From: a virus
Direction: 5' to 3' (one strand)
Virus record (IMG/VR): IMGVR_UViG_3300036719_004448
Location: 1-43,442 of that record
DNA: 43,442 bases
How positions within the stretch are numbered: position 1 is the stretch's first letter; each line of letters opens with the position of its first letter. Below are positions 7,895-15,251 of this stretch, in pieces. The notes beneath the pieces were generated by a model that was not told the origin of the DNA, made no database searches, and saw only the letters and a list, made by a program, of their open reading frames with translations. Both the position numbers and the translations under genes were made by a program.

Positions 7895-8560
7895 TTATGG
7901 AGCCACACGGGCGTTATTAATCCATGCATCGTATGTGGCGGGCATTTGTCCTTTGAAAATTTCCTCAACTTCTTTTGCGTAGAGACGAATGTCAATCTGA
8001 GCAGCGTCGTGATTTCTGAGCGAAAGGAAGTTCATTAGGGCCCGGGCATTGACTGTCCAGTAGAACTGCGTATACATGCTTACTGGCAGAACAACTCTTG
8101 CCAGCTCCTTTGCCACACCCTTTTCGACCAGTTGTTGATATGCCTCGTAGCAGTACGCGTTTACTTCTTCAATGTGCAGAATCGCGTGTTCGGCTAATTG
8201 CTCTTCGACGGGCTCGAATTTATACGCCCCCGGTTTGCCGGCTTGAGTGCGCACATGCTTTTTCTCTGGCGCAAAGAAATCGTCTTCAACAAAGCTGTAC
8301 CTTGCAGAAAACTCATTGAATGAACCAATGCGGTGGCGGAACCATTCTCGGGCAACAAACAGCGGACACTTGACATGAAATCTAAACGAGTTATGTTCAA
8401 ATGGGGTTCCGTGTCTTTCCCTCATTAAGAAATTGATAAGTCCCTTTGCTTTATCATCTAGTTCTTCTGATGACTGGGCAAAAGAAACTCGAGCAGAGTT
8501 GACCACTGAAAGGTCGTCTGCCATGCAGCCGTCGAGCCGGACAAAACCGAATTCACTCAT
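7895..8560 (-). CDS. thyX: Flavin-dependent thymidylate synthase ThyX
   Basis: 221 aa. Carries the ThyX signature RHRIGSFNEFSARY (residues 75-88), plus HGTPFEHNSF and LPVSMYTQFYWTVNAR. ThyX makes dTMP from dUMP using methylene-THF, FAD and NADPH. Complete length for the family. AAGGAG-like sequence precedes the ATG. Located between tRNA-Arg and tRNA-Asn on the same strand; probably co-transcribed with them to supply dTMP for phage DNA synthesis. Confidence 0.97.
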   Translation of the reverse strand: MSEFGFVRLDGCMADDLSVVNSARVSFAQSSEELDDKAKGLINFLMRERHGTPFEHNSFRFHVKCPLFVAREWFRHRIGSFNEFSARYSFVEDDFFAPEKKHVRTQAGKPGAYKFEPVEEQLAEHAILHIEEVNAYCYEAYQQLVEKGVAKELARVVLPVSMYTQFYWTVNARALMNFLSLRNHDAAQIDIRLYAKEVEEIFKGQMPATYDAWINNARVAP

Positions 8561-8580
8561 TTTTTCTCCTTGGTTGCGTT

Positions 8581-8657
8581 TGGCGCGTCGGGCAGGAATC
8601 GAACCTGCAACCTACAGATTAGAAGTCTGTTGCTCTATCCGATTGAGCTACCGACGC
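8581..8657 (-). tRNA. tRNA-Arg (anticodon UCU)
   Basis: Acceptor GCGTCGG/CCGACGC, anticodon loop CTTCTAA (TCT), T arm with GTTCGATT, discriminator G and encoded CCA. Its 5' 39 bases overlap the end of the upstream oxygenase gene on the same strand. Confidence 0.95.
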
Positions 8658-9446
8658 ATGGCTCAACTCTAATTCAGGCATGCCAAACTGTTCGAGTGTT
8701 GTCGTGATGACACGCCCACTGTATTCGCCGTCCGGAGGGAAGCTATCGTGAACCAGACATCTCTTTACCCATCTGTCCATTCCGTCATACCTTGGCTGAA
8801 ATGGTTTTCGTCCGTGCACGGTGCGATGGTTGTCTATTGCTAGTAAGTCACCCGCTGACAGCACGACGCTGCGTTTCGCTCTTTGTATCGCTTTGCTTAT
8901 TTCAGCTAGAGCGTGTTCTGCTTCCGCCCCTATTGGTTTCATCAGTGTGGAGTCGTAAACAAGTTTCTGTTCATCATCACTTAAAATCTGTTTACGAATA
9001 AATGTATTCGGTTCAGTGTTGGTGCGGAAGCTCTGGTCGATGCTTGTATAAAAGCTATCAGTTTTCAATGCTGATATCACCGATTCATCTAGGCCATTAA
9101 GTATGTCGTCCAAAACCGCATAAGTGGTCTCTGCCGTGATATCACCTCTCAGGCAAAGCAACAAGACGTATTTAGGCATGTAGGGATGGAATGCAGTTTC
9201 CGTATGCATCTCCAACTCCACCTTCGAAGAGGATGAAATTTGGTCAAGTTCAAGTTTGTGTACTGGGACCACATTTTGGATAAGTCGCCCGCCTTGCTCT
9301 TGTATGTAGCCAAATGGCTGACCCAGCTTGATGGCTTCTTCTAGGAGTATTCCGTCCGCAACAGGGGTTGGTTCATCGGTGAAAGGGGTTGCAGGCGTAC
9401 GAGGAATGTCGCCTATACCCAAACCGGAAATAACCCTGACAGACAT
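8619..9446 (-). CDS. Clavaminate-synthase-like 2-oxoglutarate/Fe(II) oxygenase
   Basis: 275 aa. EMHTETAFHPYMP gives the HxE ligands (H81, E83); IDNHRTVHGRKPF holds the distal His (H211) and DRWVKR the Arg that binds 2-oxoglutarate (R225). The pattern fits the clavaminate synthase/asparagine-oxygenase branch, which hydroxylates free or carrier-bound amino acids. The last 12 residues are encoded inside the tRNA-Arg gene and the stop is within it, so this C-terminus is a read-in tail. Follows a small gene 6 bases upstream. Confidence 0.82.
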   Translation of the reverse strand: MSVRVISGLGIGDIPRTPATPFTDEPTPVADGILLEEAIKLGQPFGYIQEQGGRLIQNVVPVHKLELDQISSSSKVELEMHTETAFHPYMPKYVLLLCLRGDITAETTYAVLDDILNGLDESVISALKTDSFYTSIDQSFRTNTEPNTFIRKQILSDDEQKLVYDSTLMKPIGAEAEHALAEISKAIQRAKRSVVLSAGDLLAIDNHRTVHGRKPFQPRYDGMDRWVKRCLVHDSFPPDGEYSGRVITTTLEQFGMPELELSHASVAQSDRATDF

Positions 9447-9452
9447 TCTGTC

Positions 9453-9686
9453 TTACCACGATGTTTCGACAAATTGATGAGTAGCAGAAAGCACAGTGTC
9501 TTTGTGGAATGGGTCCAGCGATGTTCCGCGTATTTTCTCTGAAATATCAGGTCGGTGCTCCCACAAGAGATTGAAATACACCTGCCCGTAGCGGTAGCCG
9601 AATCCATCGCCCTTCAACTTTTCGTAAACTATGCTCGCGTCAGCGAGAAAGTCATTGAAAGACTTATAGTAAATCTCCTGAGTCAT
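9453..9686 (-). CDS. Small hypothetical protein upstream of the oxygenase
   Basis: 77 aa from the ATG at 9686, chosen because GGAAACC precedes it; an in-frame ATG at 9695 is also possible. Aromatic-rich soluble protein (EIYYKSFNDFLADASIVYEK). Separated by 6 bases from the oxygenase and on the same strand, so possibly functionally linked. Family not recognised. Confidence 0.65.
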   Translation of the reverse strand: MTQEIYYKSFNDFLADASIVYEKLKGDGFGYRYGQVYFNLLWEHRPDISEKIRGTSLDPFHKDTVLSATHQFVETSW

Positions 9687-9701
9687 GGTTTCCATTATAG
9701 A

Positions 9702-10034
9702 TTAACCCCTTAACCTTGTGTTGCACTTGGTGCAAATGTCGGCCCAAGGGTATGTTTTGCGCATTTCCGTCGGGTGCTGACAGTCAAGCGCTTCGCTAGC
9801 GGCCTTGTTGCACAGTTCCCTTACCATTTCAGCCAATGATAGACCTTTTATTTCCGCGGTTTGCTTCCAGCGTTCATGGTCTTTTTCTGTAGCGCGAATC
9901 AACACCTGCTTTTGCGTTGGTTCACCAGGATTTCCGGCGCCATGTTTCTTTCGACTAAAGGACATTGTGCTGGCTACGGCATCTACGGCCGCATCAAGAT
10001 TATCCTTCTCTTCTGGGTTATCGACGCCAACCAT
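9702..10034 (-). CDS. Ribbon-helix-helix protein with C-terminal zinc ribbon
   Basis: 110 aa from the ATG at 10034 (AAGGAG at good spacing). KQVLIRATEKDHERWKQTAE followed by GLSLAEMVRELC is a CopG/Arc-type strand-helix-helix; the C-terminus has a Cys/His cluster (DCQHP...DICTKCNTRLRG) that can bind zinc. Likely a DNA-binding regulator. It overlaps the coiled-coil gene upstream. Confidence 0.75.
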   Translation of the reverse strand: MVGVDNPEEKDNLDAAVDAVASTMSFSRKKHGAGNPGEPTQKQVLIRATEKDHERWKQTAEIKGLSLAEMVRELCNKAASEALDCQHPTEMRKTYPWADICTKCNTRLRG

Positions 10035-10230
10035 TAATTTTCTCCTTAAGTAATTCTTCCACCCTACTAGAGAGTTCTGAATTTCTCCGTTCTGATTCTT
10101 CAAGGCGTTTTCTCAAGTTCTGTATTTCCGCGGCTGCTCTTCGGTTGGTTTCTGCTTCTGGGTAGTTATTTGGACGGTAATTCATAAGTCTTTCCAAAAT
10201 GTCATAGGGGTCATTGGAAGATGTCGTCAT
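10018..10230 (-). CDS. Small coiled-coil protein
   Basis: 70 aa, with a long heptad region (EIQNLRKRLEESERRNSELS). The start lies inside the end of the winged-helix gene and TAGAGG precedes the ATG. May multimerise or act as a partner of the neighbouring regulators. Confidence 0.7.
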   Translation of the reverse strand: MTTSSNDPYDILERLMNYRPNNYPEAETNRRAAAEIQNLRKRLEESERRNSELSSRVEELLKEKINGWRR

Positions 10231-10720
10231 CCTCTACTGATTGTCCCATCTTTTCGATGGTGCTGGCAGCAGCCAAAAGATGAGTGATATCACTGTGTTT
10301 TTCGAACGATTCTTTAACAATTGAGTAATTATTTTTTCCGTTGACTTTTGTCTTTGCTATGAGGTTGTTGTCTAAGAGCATTTTTAATGATTTCAAGACT
10401 GCCGCCTCTGAAACCCCCAAGTAAATCGCCAGCGCTCTCACGGTAATTCGCGGCTGCTGAACAACCGTGATAAGTACGCGAGCCGGCGCAGTCAGCAGGC
10501 TTATTTCCTCTGTGACGCTATAGCTAATTCCCTGAGTGCTAGATACAGCATTGACTATCCTTTTTGCCAGCTCTTCTGGCCCCAAGTGAGAGCTCTCTTT
10601 TATAAGCAGTTCTATCGGAGTAAACAACTGCCTATTAGCTCCTATGTTTTCCTTCATTCGAATCAATCCCCAGTCATGGTCCTTGCCGAAACTACAATGC
10701 TGTGGTTTAATATACACCAT
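10211..10720 (-). CDS. Winged-helix transcriptional regulator
   Basis: 169 aa from ATG 10720; a GTG at 10732 or the ATG at 10657 are alternatives. ITVRALAIYLGVSEAAVLKS is a clear helix-turn-helix, followed by a wing (NLIAKTKVNGKNNYSI), as in MarR/ArsR-type proteins. Acidic C-terminus. It faces the + strand HTH-metallophosphoesterase operon across a short region with two CAGTGTCGC repeats, so it may control both (inference). Confidence 0.75.
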   Translation of the reverse strand: MVYIKPQHCSFGKDHDWGLIRMKENIGANRQLFTPIELLIKESSHLGPEELAKRIVNAVSSTQGISYSVTEEISLLTAPARVLITVVQQPRITVRALAIYLGVSEAAVLKSLKMLLDNNLIAKTKVNGKNNYSIVKESFEKHSDITHLLAAASTIEKMGQSVEDDDIFQ

Positions 10721-10752
10721 GCACGTTTGCACATTGCGCCGCCCTAATAATT

Positions 10753-10771
10753 CAGTGTCGCACAGTGTCGC
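10753..10771. promoter_or_regulatory. Direct-repeat operator candidate
   Basis: CAGTGTCGC occurs twice (10753-10761 and 10763-10771), period 10, in the divergent intergenic region between the winged-helix gene and the 10797 gene. Confidence 0.45.
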
Positions 10772-10796
10772 TCAATCTACAAAAGGGGAGTAAATA

Positions 10797-11054
10797 ATGC
10801 TTAAAAACACACTTTTGGACCTTATGTCTCGAATGCCATGTCGAGTTGGGGAGGTTGTCCAGACTATGGATGACGACACTCGAGATGCATTCGGACAGGT
10901 AATGAGTAGTGAGGTTGGGGACAAGACAATCTCTGATGCCCTAAAAACTGAAGGAATCTTGATTTCTCGCGAAGCCATTCGCGGGCATCGTCATTGCTTC
11001 CGTGAAGAAACAAGAGACCAGTGCAAATGCTTTCCAGTCAAGGAGACAAAATGA
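10797..11054 (+). CDS. Small HTH-like protein
   Basis: 85 aa with AAAGGGGAG before the ATG. TISDALKTEGILISREAIRGH resembles the HTH element of small phage proteins found beside phosphoesterase or terminase genes, and the C-terminus holds a Cys pair (QCKCFP). The stop overlaps the metallophosphoesterase start (ATGA). Confidence 0.7.
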   Translation: MLKNTLLDLMSRMPCRVGEVVQTMDDDTRDAFGQVMSSEVGDKTISDALKTEGILISREAIRGHRHCFREETRDQCKCFPVKETK

Positions 11055-12226
11055 GCAAAGAACTAGCTTCCAAACTGACCAAAATCGCCCACAAGCCAGA
11101 ACTTGACAAACAGCGGCAGCAGTTCTTGAGCGCCCTGGCTGAGACTCTTCGCAAGAAGGGTATAGACCCTGATGATATCGGGGAAATCAAGAAGGTCTCA
11201 ACCTCTCAGACGTTGATTAAAAACCTTGAGGGGGAGGCAGAGGTCCATGACCTTTGGCACTTCCAGTTCAGCCCTGCGTTTGAAGAGGGTCCTTCTTGGC
11301 CGGTAGTTCAACCAGGCCCAGCAATCAGCCTGCCCAAAATGCCGGCTGTGAAAAAGGTCACAAAACCCTACAAGCAGGCGGTCATCGTTCCAGACGCTCA
11401 AATCGGATACTACCGAAAAGAAGATGGAACCCTTGAATCCACCCATGACGAACTCGCTATCTCGGTTGCCCTCCAGGTGATTGCTGATATCAAGCCAGAA
11501 CTCGTGGTTTGCGTAGGGGACAACATCGACTTCCCCGAACTGGGCAAGTACCGAACCAGTCCTGCTTTTGCGCTCACTACCCAAGCGTCGATAGACAGGG
11601 CTACTGTCCTGGCGGCGCAACTTCGAGCTGCTGCTCCACATGCCAAAATCGTATGGCTTGCCGGCAACCACGAAGAGCGTTTGCCCAACTTTATCCTAGA
11701 CAATGCCAAGGCCACGTTCGGACTACGCAAGGGGGATAGCCCTAAGTCGTGGCCAGTAATGTCTGTTCCAAGCCTCTGTCGTTTTGACGACTTCAAGATT
11801 GAATACCGACCAGGATACCCAGCTGGCGAGTTCTGGATTAACGAAAAGCTCCGTGTTATCCACGGCACCAGAGTTAAATCCAACGGCTCAACTGCTCACA
11901 TGTATCTCAACTCCGAGAAGACTTCAGTCCTCTATGGACACATTCACCGCATAGAAACTGCGTTCAAGACCAGAAGAGACTTCGAGGGGGCCAAAACCAT
12001 TATGGCGGCATCTCCTGGCTGTCTCGCTAAAGTCAATGGCGCTGTGCCGTCCACAAAAGGTGGAATCGACCTCGACGGACGCCCGTTAACTGTTGTCGAA
12101 GACTGGCAACAGGGCCTAGGTGTCGTCTCTTACGAAGACAAGGGCGACCACAAGTTCTCCTACGAAGCCATGCACATCTACAGCGGATGGGGAATGCTTC
12201 GTGGAATAGAGTACAAAGCCAAGTAG
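11051..12226 (+). CDS. Calcineurin-like metallophosphoesterase
   Basis: 391 aa; AAGGAGAC precedes the ATG at 11051. Core motifs in order: VPDAQIG (D115), VVCVGDNID (156-160), LAGNHEER (205-208), VIHGTRV (H271) and LYGHIHR (296-299), the standard two-metal phosphoesterase set. A ~105-residue helical N-terminal extension precedes the catalytic domain. Phage enzymes of this kind act on nucleic acids or nucleotides; substrate unknown. Co-translated with the small HTH protein. Confidence 0.9.
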   Translation: MSKELASKLTKIAHKPELDKQRQQFLSALAETLRKKGIDPDDIGEIKKVSTSQTLIKNLEGEAEVHDLWHFQFSPAFEEGPSWPVVQPGPAISLPKMPAVKKVTKPYKQAVIVPDAQIGYYRKEDGTLESTHDELAISVALQVIADIKPELVVCVGDNIDFPELGKYRTSPAFALTTQASIDRATVLAAQLRAAAPHAKIVWLAGNHEERLPNFILDNAKATFGLRKGDSPKSWPVMSVPSLCRFDDFKIEYRPGYPAGEFWINEKLRVIHGTRVKSNGSTAHMYLNSEKTSVLYGHIHRIETAFKTRRDFEGAKTIMAASPGCLAKVNGAVPSTKGGIDLDGRPLTVVEDWQQGLGVVSYEDKGDHKFSYEAMHIYSGWGMLRGIEYKAK

Positions 12227-12305
12227 GTCCCTCCGGCCGCAATTATTTCATCGCGGTTCCTGAATACCGAATACGCATTACCCAAGAATAGAGGAACACC
12301 TAGAG

Positions 12306-13001
12306 ATGACAACCATAGTGGCAATACAGGGAGATGGCTTTGCTGTAGTAACAGCCGACTCAAGAATCGTTTCCATGATGGAGAACGGAGCAACATCAGC
12401 TATCTCCCATTTGGGTGGCAATCTATCCAAGGTCTCTCAGAATGGACCTTATCTTCTGGGGGCAGCTGGAGACGTGAGAGCAATCAATATCCTGCATCAC
12501 GCATTCACTCCACCTACACCTCCAAGCAACTTGAAGGGCAAAAAGCTTGACGCTTTCATTACCAATAAGTTCATACCAGTACTGAGGGAAACGTTTGAAA
12601 AGCAGGGATACGCCACTCCAGAACGAGAAGCTTCCCATATCGCACAACATGATTCAACCGTTCTAGTAGTGATACATGGTGTTGTATATGTGCTTGACGG
12701 AGACTATGCATGGTGCTCTGACTCAAATGGGTATTACGCAATTGGCTCAGGTGGAGACTACGCACTAGGCGCGCTTCACGTCCTACTCAATAAGAAAAAG
12801 TCACTTGACATACCAGCAGCAAGAGGTGTAGCCACAAAAGCCATATCAACAGCAGCAAAATACGATGTTCACACAGGTGCTCCATACCACACCTATGTAC
12901 AAGATAGTTCCGGCACGAAAGACAAACAACCGATACCGATAAAGAAAGTTAGTCAAAATGCCGGACGAACAAGAAATAACAAACGCACCAACAGCAAGTG
13001 A
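12306..13001 (+). CDS. HslV/proteasome-like Ntn hydrolase
   Basis: 231 aa. After Met removal the chain starts TTIVAIQGDG, as in HslV and proteasome beta subunits, giving an N-terminal Thr nucleophile; ADSR (D18), LSKV (K42) and AIGSGGDYALGALHVLL match the HslV Asp, Lys and Ser/Gly motifs. A ~25-residue insertion after GAAGDVRA and a basic C-terminal tail (KRTNSK) are unusual. No partner unfoldase such as HslU is nearby. Peptidase activity is inferred; substrates and oligomer are unknown. Confidence 0.85.
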   Translation: MTTIVAIQGDGFAVVTADSRIVSMMENGATSAISHLGGNLSKVSQNGPYLLGAAGDVRAINILHHAFTPPTPPSNLKGKKLDAFITNKFIPVLRETFEKQGYATPEREASHIAQHDSTVLVVIHGVVYVLDGDYAWCSDSNGYYAIGSGGDYALGALHVLLNKKKSLDIPAARGVATKAISTAAKYDVHTGAPYHTYVQDSSGTKDKQPIPIKKVSQNAGRTRNNKRTNSK

Positions 13002-13281
13002 TATCCAAGATAAAGGCTGGATGTACTTCGCTGAGTGTAAGGGCTTGACACACATGATGTTTCCTAGGTCCCATAAGGACATTAGCTACATTCCAGAGGC
13101 CAGAGCACTATGCGCAGCATGTCCGGTATCGACTCAGTGTCTTAACTACGCACTGGAGTTTCCAGTAGCAGACATGCACGGTATCTGGGCAGGGATGACT
13201 TCCAGACAGCTACAAACAGAACAGAAGAGGAGAGGCGTTGGACCGACTAGACCGACACTCTCGCAAATGTGGGGCGATTAA
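12958..13281 (+). CDS. WhiB-family iron-sulfur transcription factor
   Basis: 107 aa. Four Cys with the WhiB spacing: C27, then ALCAACPVSTQC (C52, C55, C61), followed by the GIWAG turn (75-79) and a basic end. WhiB proteins bind [4Fe-4S] and partner with the principal sigma factor; they are confined to actinobacteria and their phages. The start lies inside the end of the HslV-like gene. Might reprogram host or phage transcription. Confidence 0.9.
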   Translation: MPDEQEITNAPTASDIQDKGWMYFAECKGLTHMMFPRSHKDISYIPEARALCAACPVSTQCLNYALEFPVADMHGIWAGMTSRQLQTEQKRRGVGPTRPTLSQMWGD

Positions 13282-13288
13282 AACACCG

Positions 13289-13633
13289 CTAAAGTCCGCG
13301 TACGCCGCATTTTTTGCAGAATTTCATCTTTTGTAGTTGCTGCCACTCCGGATTACAGTCAGTTTTTCCGCAGGGTTGTATTAATCGTTCGCCAGTAACC
13401 CATTCACGTACTACGTCTACCACGTCTGGTATTCCCTTTACAGCTTCTGGTGCGGCCGGCAATCCTCGCTCTTCACGTATGTCGAGCATTATGCGCGTGC
13501 CCACCCAGTCTTGAATACTGACGCCAAGCTTTTTGCAGTGGTCGACGATTTGGTTTTTGAGCCAACCAGGTATGACGACGTTTAGGTTGTACTTGCCGTC
13601 TGGGTCGTTAGCGCGTTGGGGTTCGAGAGGCAT
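13289..13633 (-). CDS. Ribbon-helix-helix protein with C-terminal zinc ribbon
   Basis: 114 aa from ATG 13633 (GGAACGCG upstream; a GTG at 13645 is in frame). KYNLNVVIPGWLKNQIVDHC with KKLGVSIQDWVGTRIML is RHH-like; the tail PCGKTDCNPEW...FCKKCGVRGL has paired Cys. Same domain order as the 9702 gene, so a possible distant paralogue. Overlaps the next RHH gene. Confidence 0.7.
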   Translation of the reverse strand: MPLEPQRANDPDGKYNLNVVIPGWLKNQIVDHCKKLGVSIQDWVGTRIMLDIREERGLPAAPEAVKGIPDVVDVVREWVTGERLIQPCGKTDCNPEWQQLQKMKFCKKCGVRGL

Positions 13634-13790
13634 CGCGTTCCACAAGTGTGAGCAGATATTCAGTGATGGTCATGTCGTAGCCATCAGCCAAATCGGTTAT
13701 GAAGTTTTTCTTATCTGCCGGAATGCGAATGGTAATAGTAGAGAATTTACCAGTAGCTGTTTTTGTTGGTCTCCCCATGCGTTTGCGCAT
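13608..13790 (-). CDS. Small ribbon-helix-helix DNA-binding protein
   Basis: 60 aa. GKFSTITIRIPADKKNFITD then GYDMTITEYLLTLVERD is a CopG/Arc-type fold of minimal length, with a basic N-terminus (RKRMGRPTK). Overlaps the following RHH gene by about 25 bases. The pair may autoregulate the replication operon (inference). Confidence 0.7.
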   Translation of the reverse strand: MRKRMGRPTKTATGKFSTITIRIPADKKNFITDLADGYDMTITEYLLTLVERDASRTPTR

Positions 13791-13799
13791 AGGCGAATC

Positions 13800-14270
13800 T
13801 TAGTCCACAAAGGCGTATGCCTGGGACTCCCATTCTGTTACAACAGTCTTATACACGTCAAAGAATTGCGTCCTGTCGCCGTTTGTGTTGTGGGCGATGT
13901 CTGCTATTCCACCCATCTTGTGAATAGCTGCAAGCACACACGGGTCGATTGATTTTAAGTCCACAGCTCCGCTGGTGACGCTTCTAGCGAGCTTCTGTAC
14001 TTCCACCCAGGCTGCTGCCGGCTCAGGTGGTGGAACTAATTTACCGGAAATCTGGATTGCTTTTTTGCGTACTTGTGCTGGGCGGGGAATGAATGTTTCT
14101 GTTAATGAAAGTTCACGCACTGCGCGGGCAATCGCATCATGAGGTAAATCATGTAATGCACTACTCCACACCTCAAGTATCTCTTTCCTTTTATTGGCTA
14201 CATTCGTAAGGGCGGAGTTCCAGTGTATGTGGATTTGTACAACAATTTTCTCTAGTTCTTTTTCGTCCAC
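13800..14270 (-). CDS. Helicase-loader-like replication protein
   Basis: 156 aa. The N-terminal half (LPHDAIARAVRELSLTET then FIPRPAQVRKKA) resembles G39P/DnaB-loader-type phage proteins, which carry a helical domain followed by a PtPaev-like motif. Start overlaps the previous stop by one base. Its place just after the replication-initiator-like gene supports a loader role, but no direct signature residue proves it. Confidence 0.5.
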   Translation of the reverse strand: MDEKELEKIVVQIHIHWNSALTNVANKRKEILEVWSSALHDLPHDAIARAVRELSLTETFIPRPAQVRKKAIQISGKLVPPPEPAAAWVEVQKLARSVTSGAVDLKSIDPCVLAAIHKMGGIADIAHNTNGDRTQFFDVYKTVVTEWESQAYAFVD

Positions 14271-14722
14271 TACTTTGCCTCCGCTACTTCTTCTACCACC
14301 GTCGGACTAATACTAGGTCGTTCCACTACCTCGTTTACCAGTGTCCCATGTTGCCGGCGTAGCTCTTGCGCGTCTTGTAGGTTTTCTTGATAGAGCTTTC
14401 CGAACTTAGCTACTCGCCACTGTTCGCCGTATCGAAGAACTAGATGAATGGACGTGTAGCGCTTTTGTGCAGGATTGTCGCCCATGTGCCAGGGGGAGAA
14501 GTAGCTTCCTATGATTGCGCGCACGCACGCTTCGAATCCATAGGCAATTACAGCGACGGAGATGTCTTCTACGCGTTTTGGGTTCAGCTTGTTGCCTCTG
14601 CCGTTCTTAGCCGTGTGTACACCCCTCCAGAGCTCCCAGAGGGCCGTAACGACGTCTGTAGGGACTGTGGCGGCCTGCTCGAGGACCTGCTGGGGTATTT
14701 TGCGGCGTTTAGCAGTAGGCAT
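14270..14722 (-). CDS. Replisome-organiser-like protein
   Basis: 150 aa from ATG 14722. The region YFSPWHMGDNPAQKRYTSIH with VLRYGEQWRVAKFGKLYQE resembles the C-terminal domain of phage replication-initiation proteins (FLxGdN...Wll...nf.KilEG pattern). A TTGACA-17-TATCCT promoter ends 7 bases before the ATG, so translation is probably leaderless. Heads a four-gene minus-strand operon. Confidence 0.55.
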   Translation of the reverse strand: MPTAKRRKIPQQVLEQAATVPTDVVTALWELWRGVHTAKNGRGNKLNPKRVEDISVAVIAYGFEACVRAIIGSYFSPWHMGDNPAQKRYTSIHLVLRYGEQWRVAKFGKLYQENLQDAQELRRQHGTLVNEVVERPSISPTVVEEVAEAK

Positions 14723-14729
14723 GCCGGCC

Positions 14730-14758
14730 AGGATACAGACTCTAGACACAATTGTCAA
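14730..14758 (-). promoter_or_regulatory. Leaderless promoter of the replication operon
   Basis: TTGACA (14758-14753), 17-base spacer, TATCCT (14735-14730), then 7 bases to the ATG at 14722. Confidence 0.75.
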
Positions 14759-14787
14759 TATGTGACAACAGTCACCAAAAGTGGTCC

Positions 14788-14817
14788 TTGACACGGTTGA
14801 ATTTTTTTAGCTATATT
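14788..14817 (+). promoter_or_regulatory. Promoter of candidate noncoding RNA
   Basis: TTGACA (14788-14793), 18-base AT-rich spacer, TATATT (14812-14817), pointing into a region without a convincing gene. Divergent from the replication promoter 30 bases away. Confidence 0.65.
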
Positions 14818-14834
14818 TCTATTTGGGTTAGTAG

Positions 14835-14842
14835 TTATCCAC
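14835..14842 (+). other. DnaA-box-like site
   Basis: TTATCCAC, matching 8 of 9 positions of the DnaA box TTATCCACA, directly after an AT-rich run and upstream of the replication operon. Single copy only. Confidence 0.35.
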
Positions 14843-14950
14843 GGGGATGACACCTGGTTGGGATACGAGTACAACCAGTAACTGGGAAGACGATACAGCT
14901 CGTCTGTGGGTGTGTTGGTAAAACAATCCTTCTTCCAAAAATATGATTCA

Positions 14951-14992
14951 CCCCTCGAAATGCGCAGCGTTAGCTGCCGCATTCTCGAAGGG
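14951..14992. repeat. Long imperfect hairpin
   Basis: Left arm CCCCTCGAAATGCGCAGC, loop GTTA, right arm GCTGCCGCATTCTCGAAGGG; about 17 pairs with few mismatches. No U-tract on either side, so not an obvious terminator. Confidence 0.7.
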
Positions 14993-15120
14993 AAACTTGT
15001 TGTAGTACTTACTGCTCTATCGGAAAATGAGAATCGTTCAGCCCGATATGACGAGTTGACTTTGCCGCACGTTTAAGGTGTATTGGGCGTCGATTGATGA
15101 CAGCTCTTGTAATCCTGCCG

Positions 15121-15200
15121 CCGGCTCTTCCGCCACCGTCGAAGATTTAGGGCAAATGAAAGCCCCGTTGGGGTTCCGCCGCAGCGAAAACCGGAAGAGC
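15121..15200 (+). repeat. Dispersed element copy 1
   Basis: Core CGCCACCGTC at 15131-15140, then GAAGA, and GCCCCGTTGGGG at about 15165. Unlike other copies the core is enclosed in an outer 9-bp stem. Confidence 0.75.
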
Positions 15201-15251
15201 TACTCTTAACAGTGCTGCGAGGGGTTTTCCCCTTCTCTTCCCTCACAGCAC

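Noticed and set aside
14291-14305. ACCACCGTCGG near the end of the 14270 gene
   Set aside because: Coding (Thr-Val-Val), no hairpin or loop motif; not counted as a copy.
14444-14791. 115-codon + strand ORF
   Set aside because: Antisense to the replisome-organiser-like gene, which has a promoter, a start and family-like sequence.
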